From Colletes latitarsis (taxonomy: Eukaryota; Arthropoda; Insecta; Hymenoptera; Colletidae): a stretch of DNA of 64,000 nt. The position numbers and the translations under genes are program-made. Positions 36,901 to 48,757 of this stretch are shown one piece after another. Position 1 is the stretch's first letter. Each line of letters starts with the position of its first letter. The notes under the pieces are model-generated. The model searched no databases, was not told the DNA's origin, and worked only from the letters and a program-made list of their open reading frames with translations. The stretch spans positions 4,307,672-4,371,671 of the forward strand of contig NC_135134.1 of assembly GCF_051014445.1 (NCBI RefSeq). The letters are read 5' to 3'.

Positions 36901-37109
36901 AATTTACTGTTTCGGTGTGAAACCACATTACGACGGGATACAAACCAGAAAAACCCCAGGATCTGGCCAACAAGTATGCGAAAAATGTGAAAGTACGAGC
37001 CAGATGATTGCAAATACCAGAACTAACCCAAACATAACCAGCGTTATCCTCCAAAACATTAATCGCAACCAGGTTTAATTGACTGTTTCAGTGTGGTACC
37101 GCATTAGTG
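33932..37109. repeat. 176-bp satellite array, block 4 (~18 monomers)
   Basis: A short block of 3,178 bp, about 18 monomers, between copies C and D. Its first ~2 kb is a shortened version of the sequence following copies B and D. The 6-bp-longer GGGGACAGCATAATTG monomer is at about 34953 and empty AGTG sites are at 34636 and 35699. From about 35.8 kb it resembles blocks 1 and 2, with GTACCGCATTACTACGTGATACAG-type monomers repeating with a 352-bp dimer period (36020-36660). No gene is seen. Confidence 0.97.
37106..37109. other. Target-site duplication, left of copy D (AGTG)
   Basis: gcattAGTG precedes TGTTACG, and AGTG follows the element at 38332-38335. Confidence 0.85.
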
Positions 37110-37197
37110 TGTTACGAGCCAGGGCCGTGCAGCGCGCGTGGCCTGCGAGTGCGAGAGAGAGTATGGAATATGGTATCAATTTGTTAGTTTGGTACAC

Positions 37198-37587
37198 GGA
37201 CGAACCCGATGCGAAATCGGGTTGCCGCTAGGATAGTTGATAACGAGGACGAACCTGATGCGAAATCAGGGAGCCTCTGGGATGGAGTCACGTACGGACG
37301 AACCTGGTGCGAAACCAGGGAGGCGTAGGAGGGTGAAACGTCGTGAACGGGTACCCGATGCGAAATCGGGGAGTCACTGGGATTGTTGATAACGACGCAG
37401 ACGAACCCAATTCGAAATCGGGGAGCTGCTAGAAGGTTGGAAGAAACGCAGACGAACTCAATGCGAAATCGAGGAGCTGCTGGGAGGTTGGATAAATCAC
37501 AGACGAACCTGATGCGAAATCAGGGAGCCGCTAGGATGGTAATAGATTGCGTGGACGAACTCGATGCGTAATCGAGGAGCCACTAGG
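37198..37587 (+). repeat. Hairpin minisatellite in copy D, eight units
   Basis: Same layout as copy A, with the first arm at 37205 and the last at 37560. The stems of units 1-4, 7 and 8 pair fully. Units 5 and 6 each have one A.C mismatch. Confidence 0.93.
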
Positions 37588-37652
37588 TTGTAAGAGGTTG
37601 TATTTGGATTTGGGGATGTGTTAATTGAACTCGTAACTGTGAATTATTAAAT

Positions 37653-37684
37653 ATAATATAACCCGAGCGGTAAGGTTATATTAT
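37653..37684. repeat. 11-bp inverted repeat in copy D
   Basis: ATAATATAACC and GGTTATATTAT around loop CGAGCGGTAA, identical to copies A and B. Confidence 0.85.
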
Positions 37685-37715
37685 TATGGGAACGTTTAAC
37701 TAATAATGATCGCTT

Positions 37716-37794
37716 TATATAATTGTGGGTTAAAGAAGTTGGGTAACTCTGATTTGATAATAAAAGTAGATATATTCTTAAATCAACAAATAAA
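37716..37794 (+). promoter_or_regulatory. TATA-like box and AATAAA signal, copy D
   Basis: TATATAA at 37716-37722 and AATAAA at 37789-37794. Motif evidence only. Confidence 0.4.
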
Positions 37795-38148
37795 ATACAA
37801 TTGTTTCGTGTATCTTATGTCGCGATCAAAGAATGATTATATTTACCTAAAATGACCTTGCTCGGTGTTGACGCACTGGCGATGCGAGGGTATGTCAGTT
37901 GGAAATAAAGGCCGCAATAGAATTCATGCCGGTTCACGGATTCTATATGGTTTGATACTAAAGGGTACAGTAGCCCGATCTCGCAAGATACAACTGACTA
38001 TCAAATCGTATACGCGTGACAAGAGATGTGACGTTGACTCTAACGTGACGGTACGATTATGATCCCCGAGTAATGAAATCGCGGGGTTTATATACCAAAA
38101 AATATGTGTGGGGCGGATTCAAAAGTACGTTAGAAATCACCGTGTGCA

Positions 38149-38216
38149 CTATTCTCCGAATTGTATTAATTAACGGGCTGCTCTATTCTCCGAATTGTAT
38201 TAATTAACGGGCTGCT
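38149..38216. repeat. Tandem 34-bp repeat, two units, copy D
   Basis: Two direct 34-bp units running from CTATTCTCCG to GGGCTGCT. Confidence 0.95.
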
Positions 38217-41200
38217 GCATCGCGACGGAAGTGACCCCCATTTCAAAGGTTAGATAAGTTGCAGGGCGATTTCATAATGCACGCAAGTGGCAAGAAAAAT
38301 TTGAGGAACGAAACGTTCGACATACGTAACAAGTGCGTGATCCATACCAGGGAAACGCCAGGATCTGGCCAACAAGTATGCGAAAAATGCGAAAGTACGA
38401 GCCAGATGTGGGCAAATCCCAGACCTAACCGAGATATAACCGGCGTTATCCTCTAAAATATTAATCGCAACCAGGTTTAATTGACTGTTTTGGTGTGGAA
38501 CCACATTACTACGTGATCCAAACCAGAAAAAACCCTGTATCTGGCCAAGAAGTATGCGAGAAACGCGAAAGTATGAGCCAGATGATTGCAAACACCAGAA
38601 CGTACGCAGACATAACCAGCGTTATCCTCTAAAATACTAATCCGAACCAGATTTTATTGACTGTTTCAGTGTGGTACCACATTACTACGTGATCCAAACC
38701 AAAAAAAGCCAAGGATCTGGCCAAGAAGTATGCGAAAAATACGAAAGCATGAGCAAGATAAGGGCAAATCCCAGACCTAACCGAGACAAAGCCGGCGTTA
38801 TCCTCGAAAATATTATTCGCAACCAGGTTTAATTGACTGTGTCGGTGTGGTACTGCATTACTACGTGATCCAAACCAGAAAAAGCCCAGGATCTGGCCAA
38901 CAAGTATGCGAAAAATGCGAAAGTACGAGCCAGATGAGGGCAAGTCCCAGGCCTAACCGAGATATAACCGGCGTTATCCTCTACAATATTAATCGCAACC
39001 AGGTTTAATTGACTGTTTTGGTGTGGAACGATATTAGTACGTGATCCCAACCAGAAAAAACCCTGTATCTGGCCAAGAAGTATGCGAGAAACGCGAAAGT
39101 ATGAGCCAGATGATTGCAAAAACCAGAACTAACACAGGCATGACCGGCGTTATCCTCTAAAATATTAACCGCAACCAGGTTTAATTGACTGTTTCAGTGT
39201 GGTACCGCATTAGTGCGTGATCCAAACCAGGAAAAGCCCAGGTTCTGACCAACAAGTATGCGAGAAATGCGAAAGTTCGAGCCAGATGAGAGCAAATCCC
39301 AGACCTAACCCTGACATAACCGGCGTTATCCTCCAAACTATTAATCACAACCAGGTTTAATTGACTGCTTCGGTGTGATGTCGCCTTACTACGTGAAACA
39401 AACCAGAAAAAGCCCAGGATCTGGCCAACAAGTATGCGAGAAATGCGAAAGTACGAGCCAGATGAGGGCAAATACCAGACCTAAACCAGACACAGCAGGC
39501 GTTATCCTCTAAAATATTAATCGGATCCAGGTTTATTTGACTGTTTCAGTGTGTTACCACATTACTACGTGGTCCAAGCTTGAAAAAGGCCAGGATCTGA
39601 CCAACAAGTATGCGAAAAATGCGAAATTACGAGCCAGATGAGGGAAAATGCCAGACCTAACCGAGACATAACCGGCGTTATCCTCTAAAATACTAATCGC
39701 AACCAGCTTTTATTGACCGTTTCAGTGTAGTACCACATTACTACGTGATCCAAACCAGAAAAAGTCCAGGATCTGGCCAACAAGAATGCGAAAAATGCGA
39801 TAGCACGAGCCAGATGAAGGCAAATCCCAGAACTAACCGAGACATAACCGGCGTTATCCTCTAAAATATTAGTCGCAACCAGGGGACAGCATAATTGACT
39901 GTTTCCTTGTGGTACCGCATTAGTGCGTGAACCAAACCAGGAAAAGGCCAGGATCTGACCAACAAGTATGCGAGAAATGCGAAACTACGAGCCAGATAAG
40001 GGCAAATACCAGACCTAACCCAGCCATAGCCGGCGTTATCCTCTAAAATATTAACCGAAACCGGGTTTAATTGACTGTTTCGGTGTGGAACCTTATTACT
40101 ACGGGATCCAAACTAGAAAAAGCCCAGGATCTGGCCAACAAGTATGCGAAAAATGCGAAAGTACGCGCCAGATGAGGGCAAATACCAGAACTAACCCAGA
40201 CATTACCGGCGTCATCCTCTTAAATATTACTCGCAACCAGGTTTCATTGACTGTTTCGGTGTGGTACCGTATTACTACGTGATACAGACCAGCAAATGGC
40301 CAGGATCTGGCCAACAAGTATGCGAAAAATGCGAAAGTACGAGCCAGATGAGGGCAAGTCCCAGGCCTAGCCGAGATATAACCGGCGTTATCCTCTAGAA
40401 TATTAATCGCAACCAGGTTTAATTGACTGCTTCGGTGTGATATCGCATTACTACGTGAAACAAACCAGAAAAAGCGCAGGATCTGGCCAACAAGTATGCG
40501 CAAAATTCGAAAGTACGAGCCAGATGAGGGCAAATTCCAGATCTAACCGAGACATAACCGGCGTTATCCTCTAAAATATTAATCGCAACCAGGTTTCATT
40601 GACTGTTTCAGTGTGGTACCGCATTAGTGCGTGATCCAAACTAGAAAAAGCCCAGGATCTGGCCAACAAGTATGCGAAAAATGCGAAAGTACGAGCCAGA
40701 TGAGGGCAAATACCAGAACTAACCCAGACATAACCGGCGTCATCCTCTTAAATATTACTCGCAACCAGGTTTCATTGACTGTTTCGGTGTGGTACCGTAT
40801 TACTACGTGATACAGACCAGCAAAAGGCCAGGATCTGGCCAACAAGTATGCGAAAAATGCGAAAGTACGAGCCAGATGAGGGCAAATCCCAGACCTAACC
40901 AAGACATAACCGGCGTTATCCTCTAAAATATTAATCGCAACCAGGTTTAATTGACTGTTTCGGTGTGGTACCGCATTACTACGTGATACAGACCAGAAAA
41001 ACGCCAGGATCTGGCCAACAAGTATGCGAAAAATGCGAAAGTACGAGCCAGATGAGGGCAAATACCAGACCTAACCCAGACATAACCGGCGTTATCCTCT
41101 AAAATATTAATCGCAACCAGGTTTAATTGACTGTTCGAGTGTGGTCCCATATTACTACCTGGACCAAGCCAGAAAAAGGCCAGGATCTGGCCAACGAGTA

Positions 41201-44200
41201 TGCGAAAAATGCGAAAGTACGAGCCAGATCAGGGCAAATCCCAGACCTAACCGAGACATAACCGGCGTTATCCTCTAAAATATTAATCGCAACCAGGTTT
41301 AATTGACTGTTTCGGTGTGGTACCGCATTACTACGTGATACAGACTAGAAAAACGCCAGGATCTGGCCAACAAGTATGCGAAAAATGCGAAAGTACGAGC
41401 CAGATGAGGACATATCCCAGACCTAACCCAGGCATAACCGGCGTTATCCTCTAAAATATTAATCGCAACCAGGTTTAATTAACTGTTTCGGTGTGGAACC
41501 ACATTACGACGGGATACAAACCAGAAAAAGCCCTGGATCTGGCCAACAAGTATGCGAAAATTACGAAAGCACGAGACAGATGAGGCCAAATCCCAGACCC
41601 AACCGAGACATAACCGGCGTTATCCTCTAAAATATTAATCGCAACCAGGTTTAATTTACTGTTTCGGTGTGGAACCGCATTACTACGTCATACAGACCAG
41701 AAAAAGGCCAGGATCTGGCCAAAAAGTATGCGAGAAATGCGAAAGTATGAGCCAGATGAGGGCAAATCCCACACCTAACCCAGACATAACCGGCGTTATC
41801 CTCTAAAATATTAATCGCAACCAGGTTTAATTGAATGCTTCTGTGTCGAACCACATTACGACGGGATACAAACCAGAAAAAGCCCTTGATCTGGCCAACA
41901 AGTATGCGAAAATTACGAAAGCACGAGACAGATGAGGGCAAGTCCCAGACCCAACCGAGACATAACCGGCGTTATCCTCTGAAATATTAATCGCAACCAG
42001 GTTTAATTGACTGTTTCGGTGTGGTACCGCATTACCACGTGATACAGACCAGAAAAAGGCCAGGATCCGGCCAACAAGAATGCGAGAAATGCGAAGGTAC
42101 GAGACAGATGAGGGCTAATCGCAGACCTAACCGAGAAATAACCGGCGTTATCCTCTAAAATATTAATCGCAACCAGGTTTAATTGACTGTTTGGGGGTGG
42201 TACCGCATTACTACGTGATACAGACCAGAAAAGGCCAGGATCTGGCCAACAAGTATGAGAAAAATGCGACAGTACGAGCCAGATAAGGGCAAATCCCAGA
42301 CCTAACCGAGACGTAACCGGCGTTACCCTTTAAAATATTAATCACAACCAGGTTTAATTGATTGTTTCGGTGTGGTACTGCATTACTACGTGATACAGAC
42401 CAGAAAAAGGCCAGGATCTGGCCAACAAGTATGCGAAAAATGCGAAAGTACGAGCCAGATGAGGGCAAATCCCAGACCTAACCAAGACATAATCGGCGTT
42501 ATCGTCTAAAATATTAATCGCAACCAGGTTTAATTGACTGTTTTGGTGTGGAACCACATTACTACGTGATCCAAACCAGAAAAAACCCTGTATCTGGCCA
42601 AGAAGTATGCGAGAAACGCGAAAGTATGAGCCAGATGATTGCAAACACCAGAACTAACGCAGACATAACCAGCGTTATCCTCTAAAATACTAATCCGAAC
42701 CAGATTTTATTGACTGTTTCAGTGCGGTACCACATTACTACGTGATCCGAACCAAAAAAAGCCAAGGATCTGGCCAAGAAGTATGCGAAAAATACGAAAG
42801 CATGAGCAAGATAAGGGCAAATCCCAGACCTAACCGAGACAAAGCCGGCGTTATCCTCTAAAATACTAATCCGAACCAGCTTTTATTGACTGCTTCAGTG
42901 TGGTACCACATTACTACGTGATCCAAACCAAAAAAAGCCCAGGATCTGGCCAACAAGTATGCGAAAAATGCGAATGTACGAGACAGATGAGGGCAAATCG
43001 CAGACATAACCGAGAAATAACCGGCGTCAACCTCTAAAATATTAATCGCATCCAGGTTTAATTAACTGTTTCGGTGCGGAACCTCATTTCTACGGGATCC
43101 AAACCAGAATAATCCGAGGATCTGGCCAACAAGTATGCGAAAAATGCGAAAGTACGAGCCAGATGAGGGCATATACCAGACCTAACCCAAACATAACCGG
43201 CGTTATCCTCTAAAATATTAATCGAAACCAGGTTTAATTGACTGTTTCGGTGTGGTACCGCATTACTACGTAATCCAAACCAGAAGAAGGCCAGGATCTG
43301 GCCAACAAGTATGCGAAAAACGCGAAGGTATGAGCCAGATGAGGGCAAATACCAGACCTAACCCAGACATAACCGGCGTTATCCTCTTAAATACTAATCG
43401 CAACCAGGTTTATTTGACTGTTTCGGTGTGGAACCGCATTACTACGGGATCGAAACCAGAAAAAACCCAGGATCTGGCCAACAGGTATGCGCAAAATGCG
43501 AAAGTACGAGCCAGATGATTGCAAATACCAGACCTAACCCAGACATAACCAGCGTTATCCTCTAAAATACTATTCGGAACCAGCTTCTATTGACTGTTTC
43601 GGTGTGGTACCATATTACTACGTGATCCAAACCAGAAAAAGCCCAGGATCTGGCTAACAAGTATGCCAAAAATGCGAAAATACGATCCAGATGACGGCAA
43701 ATCCCAGACCTAACCGTGACATAACCGGCGTTATCCACTAAAATATTAATCGCAACCAGGTTTAATTGACTGCTTCGGTGTGGTACCGCATTACTACGTG
43801 ATCCAAACCAGTGAAAGCCCAGGATCTTGCCAACAAGTAGGCGAAAAATGCAAAAGTACGAGCCAGATGAGGGCAAATCCCAGACCTATCCGAGACGTAA
43901 CCGGCGTTATCCTCTAAAATATTAATCGCAACCACGTTTAATTGACTGTTTCGGTGTGGAATTTCGTTACTTCGGGATCCAAACCACAAAAAACGCAAGA
44001 TCTGGCCAACAAGTACGCGAAAATTGCGAAAGTATGACCCAGATGTTTCCAAATACCAGAACTAACCCAGACATAACCAGCGTTATCTTCTAAAATACTA
44101 TTCGGTACCAGCTTCTATTGACTGTTTCAGTGTGGTACCATATTACTACGTGGTCCAAGCCAGGGAAAGGCCAGGATCTGGCCAACAAGTATGCGAAAAC

Positions 44201-47115
44201 TGCGAAAGTACGAGCCAGATGAGGGGAAATACCAGACCTAACCCAGACATAACCAGCGTTATCCTCTAAAATACTAATCGGGACCAGCTTTTATTGACTG
44301 TTTCAGTGTGATACCACAATAGTACGTGGTCCAAGCCAGAGAAAGGCCAGGATCTGGCCAACAAGTATGCGAAATCGCGAATGTATGAGCCAGATGGTTG
44401 CAAATACCAGAACTAACCCAGACATAACCAGCGTTATCCTGTAAAATACTACTCGGAACCAGCTTCTATTGACTGTTTCGGTGTGGTACCATACTACTAC
44501 GTGATCCAAACCAGAAAAAGCCCAGGATCTGGCCAACAAGTATGCGAAAAATACGAAAGTACGAGCCAGATGAGGGCAAATACCCGACCTAACCCGGGCA
44601 TAACCAGCGTTATCCTCTAAGATACTAATTGGGACCAGCTTTTATTGACTGTTTCAGTGTGGTACCACGTTACTACGTGATCCAAACCAGAAAAACCCCA
44701 GGATCTGGCCAACAAGTATGCGAAAAATGTGAAAGTACGAGCCAGATGATTGCAAATACTAGAACTAACCCAAACATAACCAGCGTTATCCTCCAAAATA
44801 TTAATCGGAACCAGGTTTAATTGACTGTTTCAGTGTGGTACCTCATTACTACGTGGTCCGAGCCAGCAACAGGCCAGGTTCTGGCCAAGAAGTATGCGAA
44901 ATCGCGAAAGCATGAGCCAGATGGTTGCAAATACCAGAACTAACCCAGACATAACCAGCGTTATCCTCTAAAATACTATTCGGAGCCAGCTTCTATTGAC
45001 TGTTTCAGTGAGGTGAAATATTACTACGTGATCCAAACCAGAAAAACCCCAGGATCTGGCCAACAAGTATGCGAAAAATACGAAAGTACGAGCCACATGA
45101 AGGCTAATACCCGACCTAACCCGGACATAACCAGCGTTATCCTCTAAAATACTATTCGGAACCAGCTTCTATTGACTGTTTCGGTGTGGTACCATACTGC
45201 TACGTGATCCAAAGCAGAAAAAGCCGAGGATCTGGCCAACAAGTATGCGAAAAATACGAAAGTACGAGCCAGATGAGGGCAAATACCCGACCTAACCCGG
45301 ACATAACCAGCGTTATCCTCTAAGATACTAATTGGGAGCAGCTTTTATTGACTGTTTCAGTGTGGTACCACATTACTACGTGATCCAAACCAGAAAAACC
45401 CCACGATCTGGCCAACACGTATGCGAAAAATGTGAAAGTACGAGCCAGATGATTGCAAATACCAGAACTAACCCAAGCATAACCAGCGTTATCCTCCAAA
45501 ATATTAATCGGAACCAGGTTTAATTGACTGTTTCAGTGTGGTACCATGTTACTACGTGGTCCAAGCCAGAGAAAGGCCAGGATCTGGCCAACAAGTATGC
45601 GAAAACTGCGAAAGTACGAGCCAGATGAGGGGAAATACCAGACCTAACCCAGACATAACCAGCGTTATCCTCTAAAATACTAATCGGGACCAGCTTTTAT
45701 TGACTGTTTCAGTGTGATACCACAATACTACGTGGTCCAAGCCAGAGAAAGGCCAGGATCTGGCCAACAAGTATGCGAAATCGCGAATGTATGAGCCAGA
45801 TGGTTGCAAATACCAGAACTAACCCTGACATAACCAGCGTTATCCTCTAAAATACTATTCGGTACCAGCTTCTATTGACTGTTTCAGTGTGGTACCATAT
45901 TACTACGTGGTCCAAGCCAGAGAAAGGCCAGGATCTGGCCAAGAAGTATGCGAAAAATGGGAAAATACGATCCAGATGACGGCAAATCCCAGACCTAACG
46001 GTGACATAACCGGCGTTATCCACTAAAATATTAATCGCAACCAGGTTTAATTGACTGCTTCGGTGTGGTACCGCATTACTACGTGATCCAAACCAGAGAA
46101 AGCCCAGGATCTTGCCAACAAGTAGGCGAAAAATGCAAAGGTACGAGCCAGATGAGGGCAAATCCCAGACCTAACCGTGACATAACCGGCGTTATCCTCT
46201 AAAATATTAATCGCAACCAGGTTTAATTGACTGTTTCGGTGTGGAATTTCATTACTTCGGGATCCAAACCAGAAAAAGCCCAGGATCTGGCCGACAAGTA
46301 TGCGAAAAATGCGAAAGAACGAGCCAGATGATTGCAAATACCAGACCTAACCCAGACATAGCCGGCGTTATCCTCCATAATATTAATCGCAACCAGGTTT
46401 TATTGACTGCTTCGGTGTGGAACCACATTACGACGGGATCCAAACCACAAAAAACCCAAGATCTGGCCAACAAGTACGCGAAAATTGCGAAGGTATGAGC
46501 CAGATGATTGCAAATACCAGACCTAACCGAGACATTACCGACGTTATCCTCTATAATATTAACCGCAACCAGGTTTAATTGACTGTTTCGGTGTGGTACC
46601 GCATACTACGTGATGCAAGCCAGAAAAAGCCCAGGACCTTGCCAAAAAGTAGGCGAAAAACGCGAAGGTATGAGCCAGATGAGGGCAAACCCCAGACCTA
46701 ACCGAGACATAACCGTCGTTATTCTCTAAAATATTAATCGCAACCAGGTTTAATTGACTGTTTCGGTGTGGAACTACATCACTACGGGATCCATACCAGA
46801 AAAAGCCCAGGATCTGGCCAAGAAGTATGCGAGAAATGCGAAAGTACGAGCCAGATGATTGCAAATACCAGACCTAACCGAGACATTACCGTCGTTATCC
46901 TCTAAAATATTAATCGCAACCAGGTTTAATTGACTGTTTCGGTGTGGAACCGCATTACTACGGGATCCAAACCAGAAAAAACCCAGGATCTGGCCAACAA
47001 GTAAGCGAAAAACGCGAAGGTATGAGCGAGATGATTGCAAATACCAGACCTAACCAAGACATAACCGTCGTTATTCTCTAAAATATTAATCGCAACCAGG
47101 TTTAATTGACTGTTT

Positions 47116-47522
47116 CGGTGTGGTACCGCATTACGACGGGATCCAAACCACAAAAAACCCAAGATCTGGCCAACAAATGTGCGAAAAATGAGAAAGTATG
47201 TGCTAGATGATGGGAAATACCAGACCTAACCCAGGCAAAACCGGCGTCCTCCACTAAGAAATTTAACCCCAACCAGTTTTAATTGACTGTTTCAGTGTGG
47301 TACCACATTACTGCGTGGTCCAAGCCAGAAAAAGGCTAGCATCAGGCCAACAAGTATCCGAAAAATGCGAAAGTACGTGCCAGATGAGAGCAAATACCAG
47401 AGCTTACCGAGTCATAACCGGCGTTATCCTCTGTAATATGGATCGAAACCAGGTTTAATTGACTGTTTCAGTGTGGCAGCACACTACTACGGGATCCAAA
47501 CCATAAAAAACCCAGGATCTGG
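47116..47522. repeat. Divergent linked monomer block, copy 1
   Basis: Three consecutive aberrant monomers: one ends with GGCAAAACCGGCGTCCTCC and ACTAAGAAATTTAACCCC instead of the usual CCGGCGTTATCCTCTAAAA, the next has GGCTAGCATCAGGCC and TGTAATATGGATCG, and the third has GTGGCAGCACACTAC with CCATAAAAAACCC. They always occur in this order. Confidence 0.85.
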
Positions 47523-48350
47523 CCAACAAGTATGCGAGAAATGCGAAAGTACGAGCCAGATGATTGCAAATACCAGACCTAACCGAGACATTACCGTCGT
47601 TATCCTCTAAAATATTAATCGCAACCAGGTTTAATTGACTGTTTCGGTGTGGAATCTCATTACTACGGGCCTCCAAACCAGAAAAAGCCCAGGATCTGGC
47701 CAACAAGTATGCGAAAAATACGAAAGTACGAGCCAGATGAGGGCAAATACCCGACCTAACCCGGACATAACCAGCGTTATCCTCTAAGATACTAATTGGG
47801 AGCAGCTTTTATTGACTGTTTCAGTGTGGTACCACATTACTACGTGATCCAAACCAGAAAAAGCCCAGGATCTTGCCAAGAAGTAGGGGAAAAACGCGAA
47901 GGTATGAGCCAGATGAGGGCAAACCCCAGACCTAACCGAGACATAACCTGCGTTATCCTCTAAAATATTAATCGAAACCAAGTTGAATTGGCTGTTTCAT
48001 TCTGGTACCACATTACTACGTGTTACAAACCAGAAAAGAACACAGGATCTGGCCGACAAGTATGCGAAGAATGCGAAAGTATGAGCCAGAAGAGGGTAAA
48101 TACCAAACCAAACCTAGACCTAGCAGTTGTTATTCTCTAAAATACTGACCGGAACCGGGTTCAATTGACTGTTTCAGTGTCTTACCTCATTACTACGGGA
48201 TCCAAACCAGAAAAAACCCAGGATCTGGCCAACAAGTAAGCGAAAAACGCGAAGGTATGAGCGAGATGATTGCAAATACCAGACCTAACCGAGACATAAC
48301 CGTCGTTATTCTCTAAAATATTAATCGCAACCAGGTTTAATTGACTGTTT

Positions 48351-48757
48351 CGGTGTGGTACCGCATTACGACGGGATCCAAACCACAAAAAACCCAAGAT
48401 CTGGCCAACAAATATGCGAAAAATGAGAAAGTATGTGCTAGATGATGGGAAATACCAGACCTAACCCAGGCAAAACCGGCGTCCTCCACTAAGAAATTTA
48501 ACCCCAACCAGTTTTAATTGACTGTTTCAGTGTGGTACCACATTACACCGTGGTCCAAGCCAGAAAAAGGCTAGCATCAGGCCAACAAGTATCCGAAAAA
48601 TGCGAAAGTACGTGCCAGATGAGGGCAAATACCAGAGCTTACCGAGTCATAACCGGCGTTATCCTCTGTAATATGGATCGAAACCAGGTTTAATTGACCG
48701 TTTCAGTGTGGCAGCACACTACTACGGGATCCAATCCATAAAAAACCCAGGATCTGG
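48351..48757. repeat. Divergent linked monomer block, copy 2
   Basis: Same marker order, 1,235 bp after the first. The second monomer has CATTACACCGTGG instead of CATTACTGCGTGG. Confidence 0.85.

Larger units (their letters stand above)
37110..38331 (+). mobile_element. Inserted element, copy D (candidate solo LTR)
   Basis: A 1,222-bp copy with full ends and eight hairpin units. Hairpin units 5 and 6 match copy A (ATCGGGG and ATCGAGG), while the left and right satellite flanks match copy C (AACATTAATCG before, CCAGGGAAACGCC after). Private changes include GGTACAGTAGCC, AATTCATGCC and AAATCGCGGGG. No coding capacity is recognised. Confidence 0.72.
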
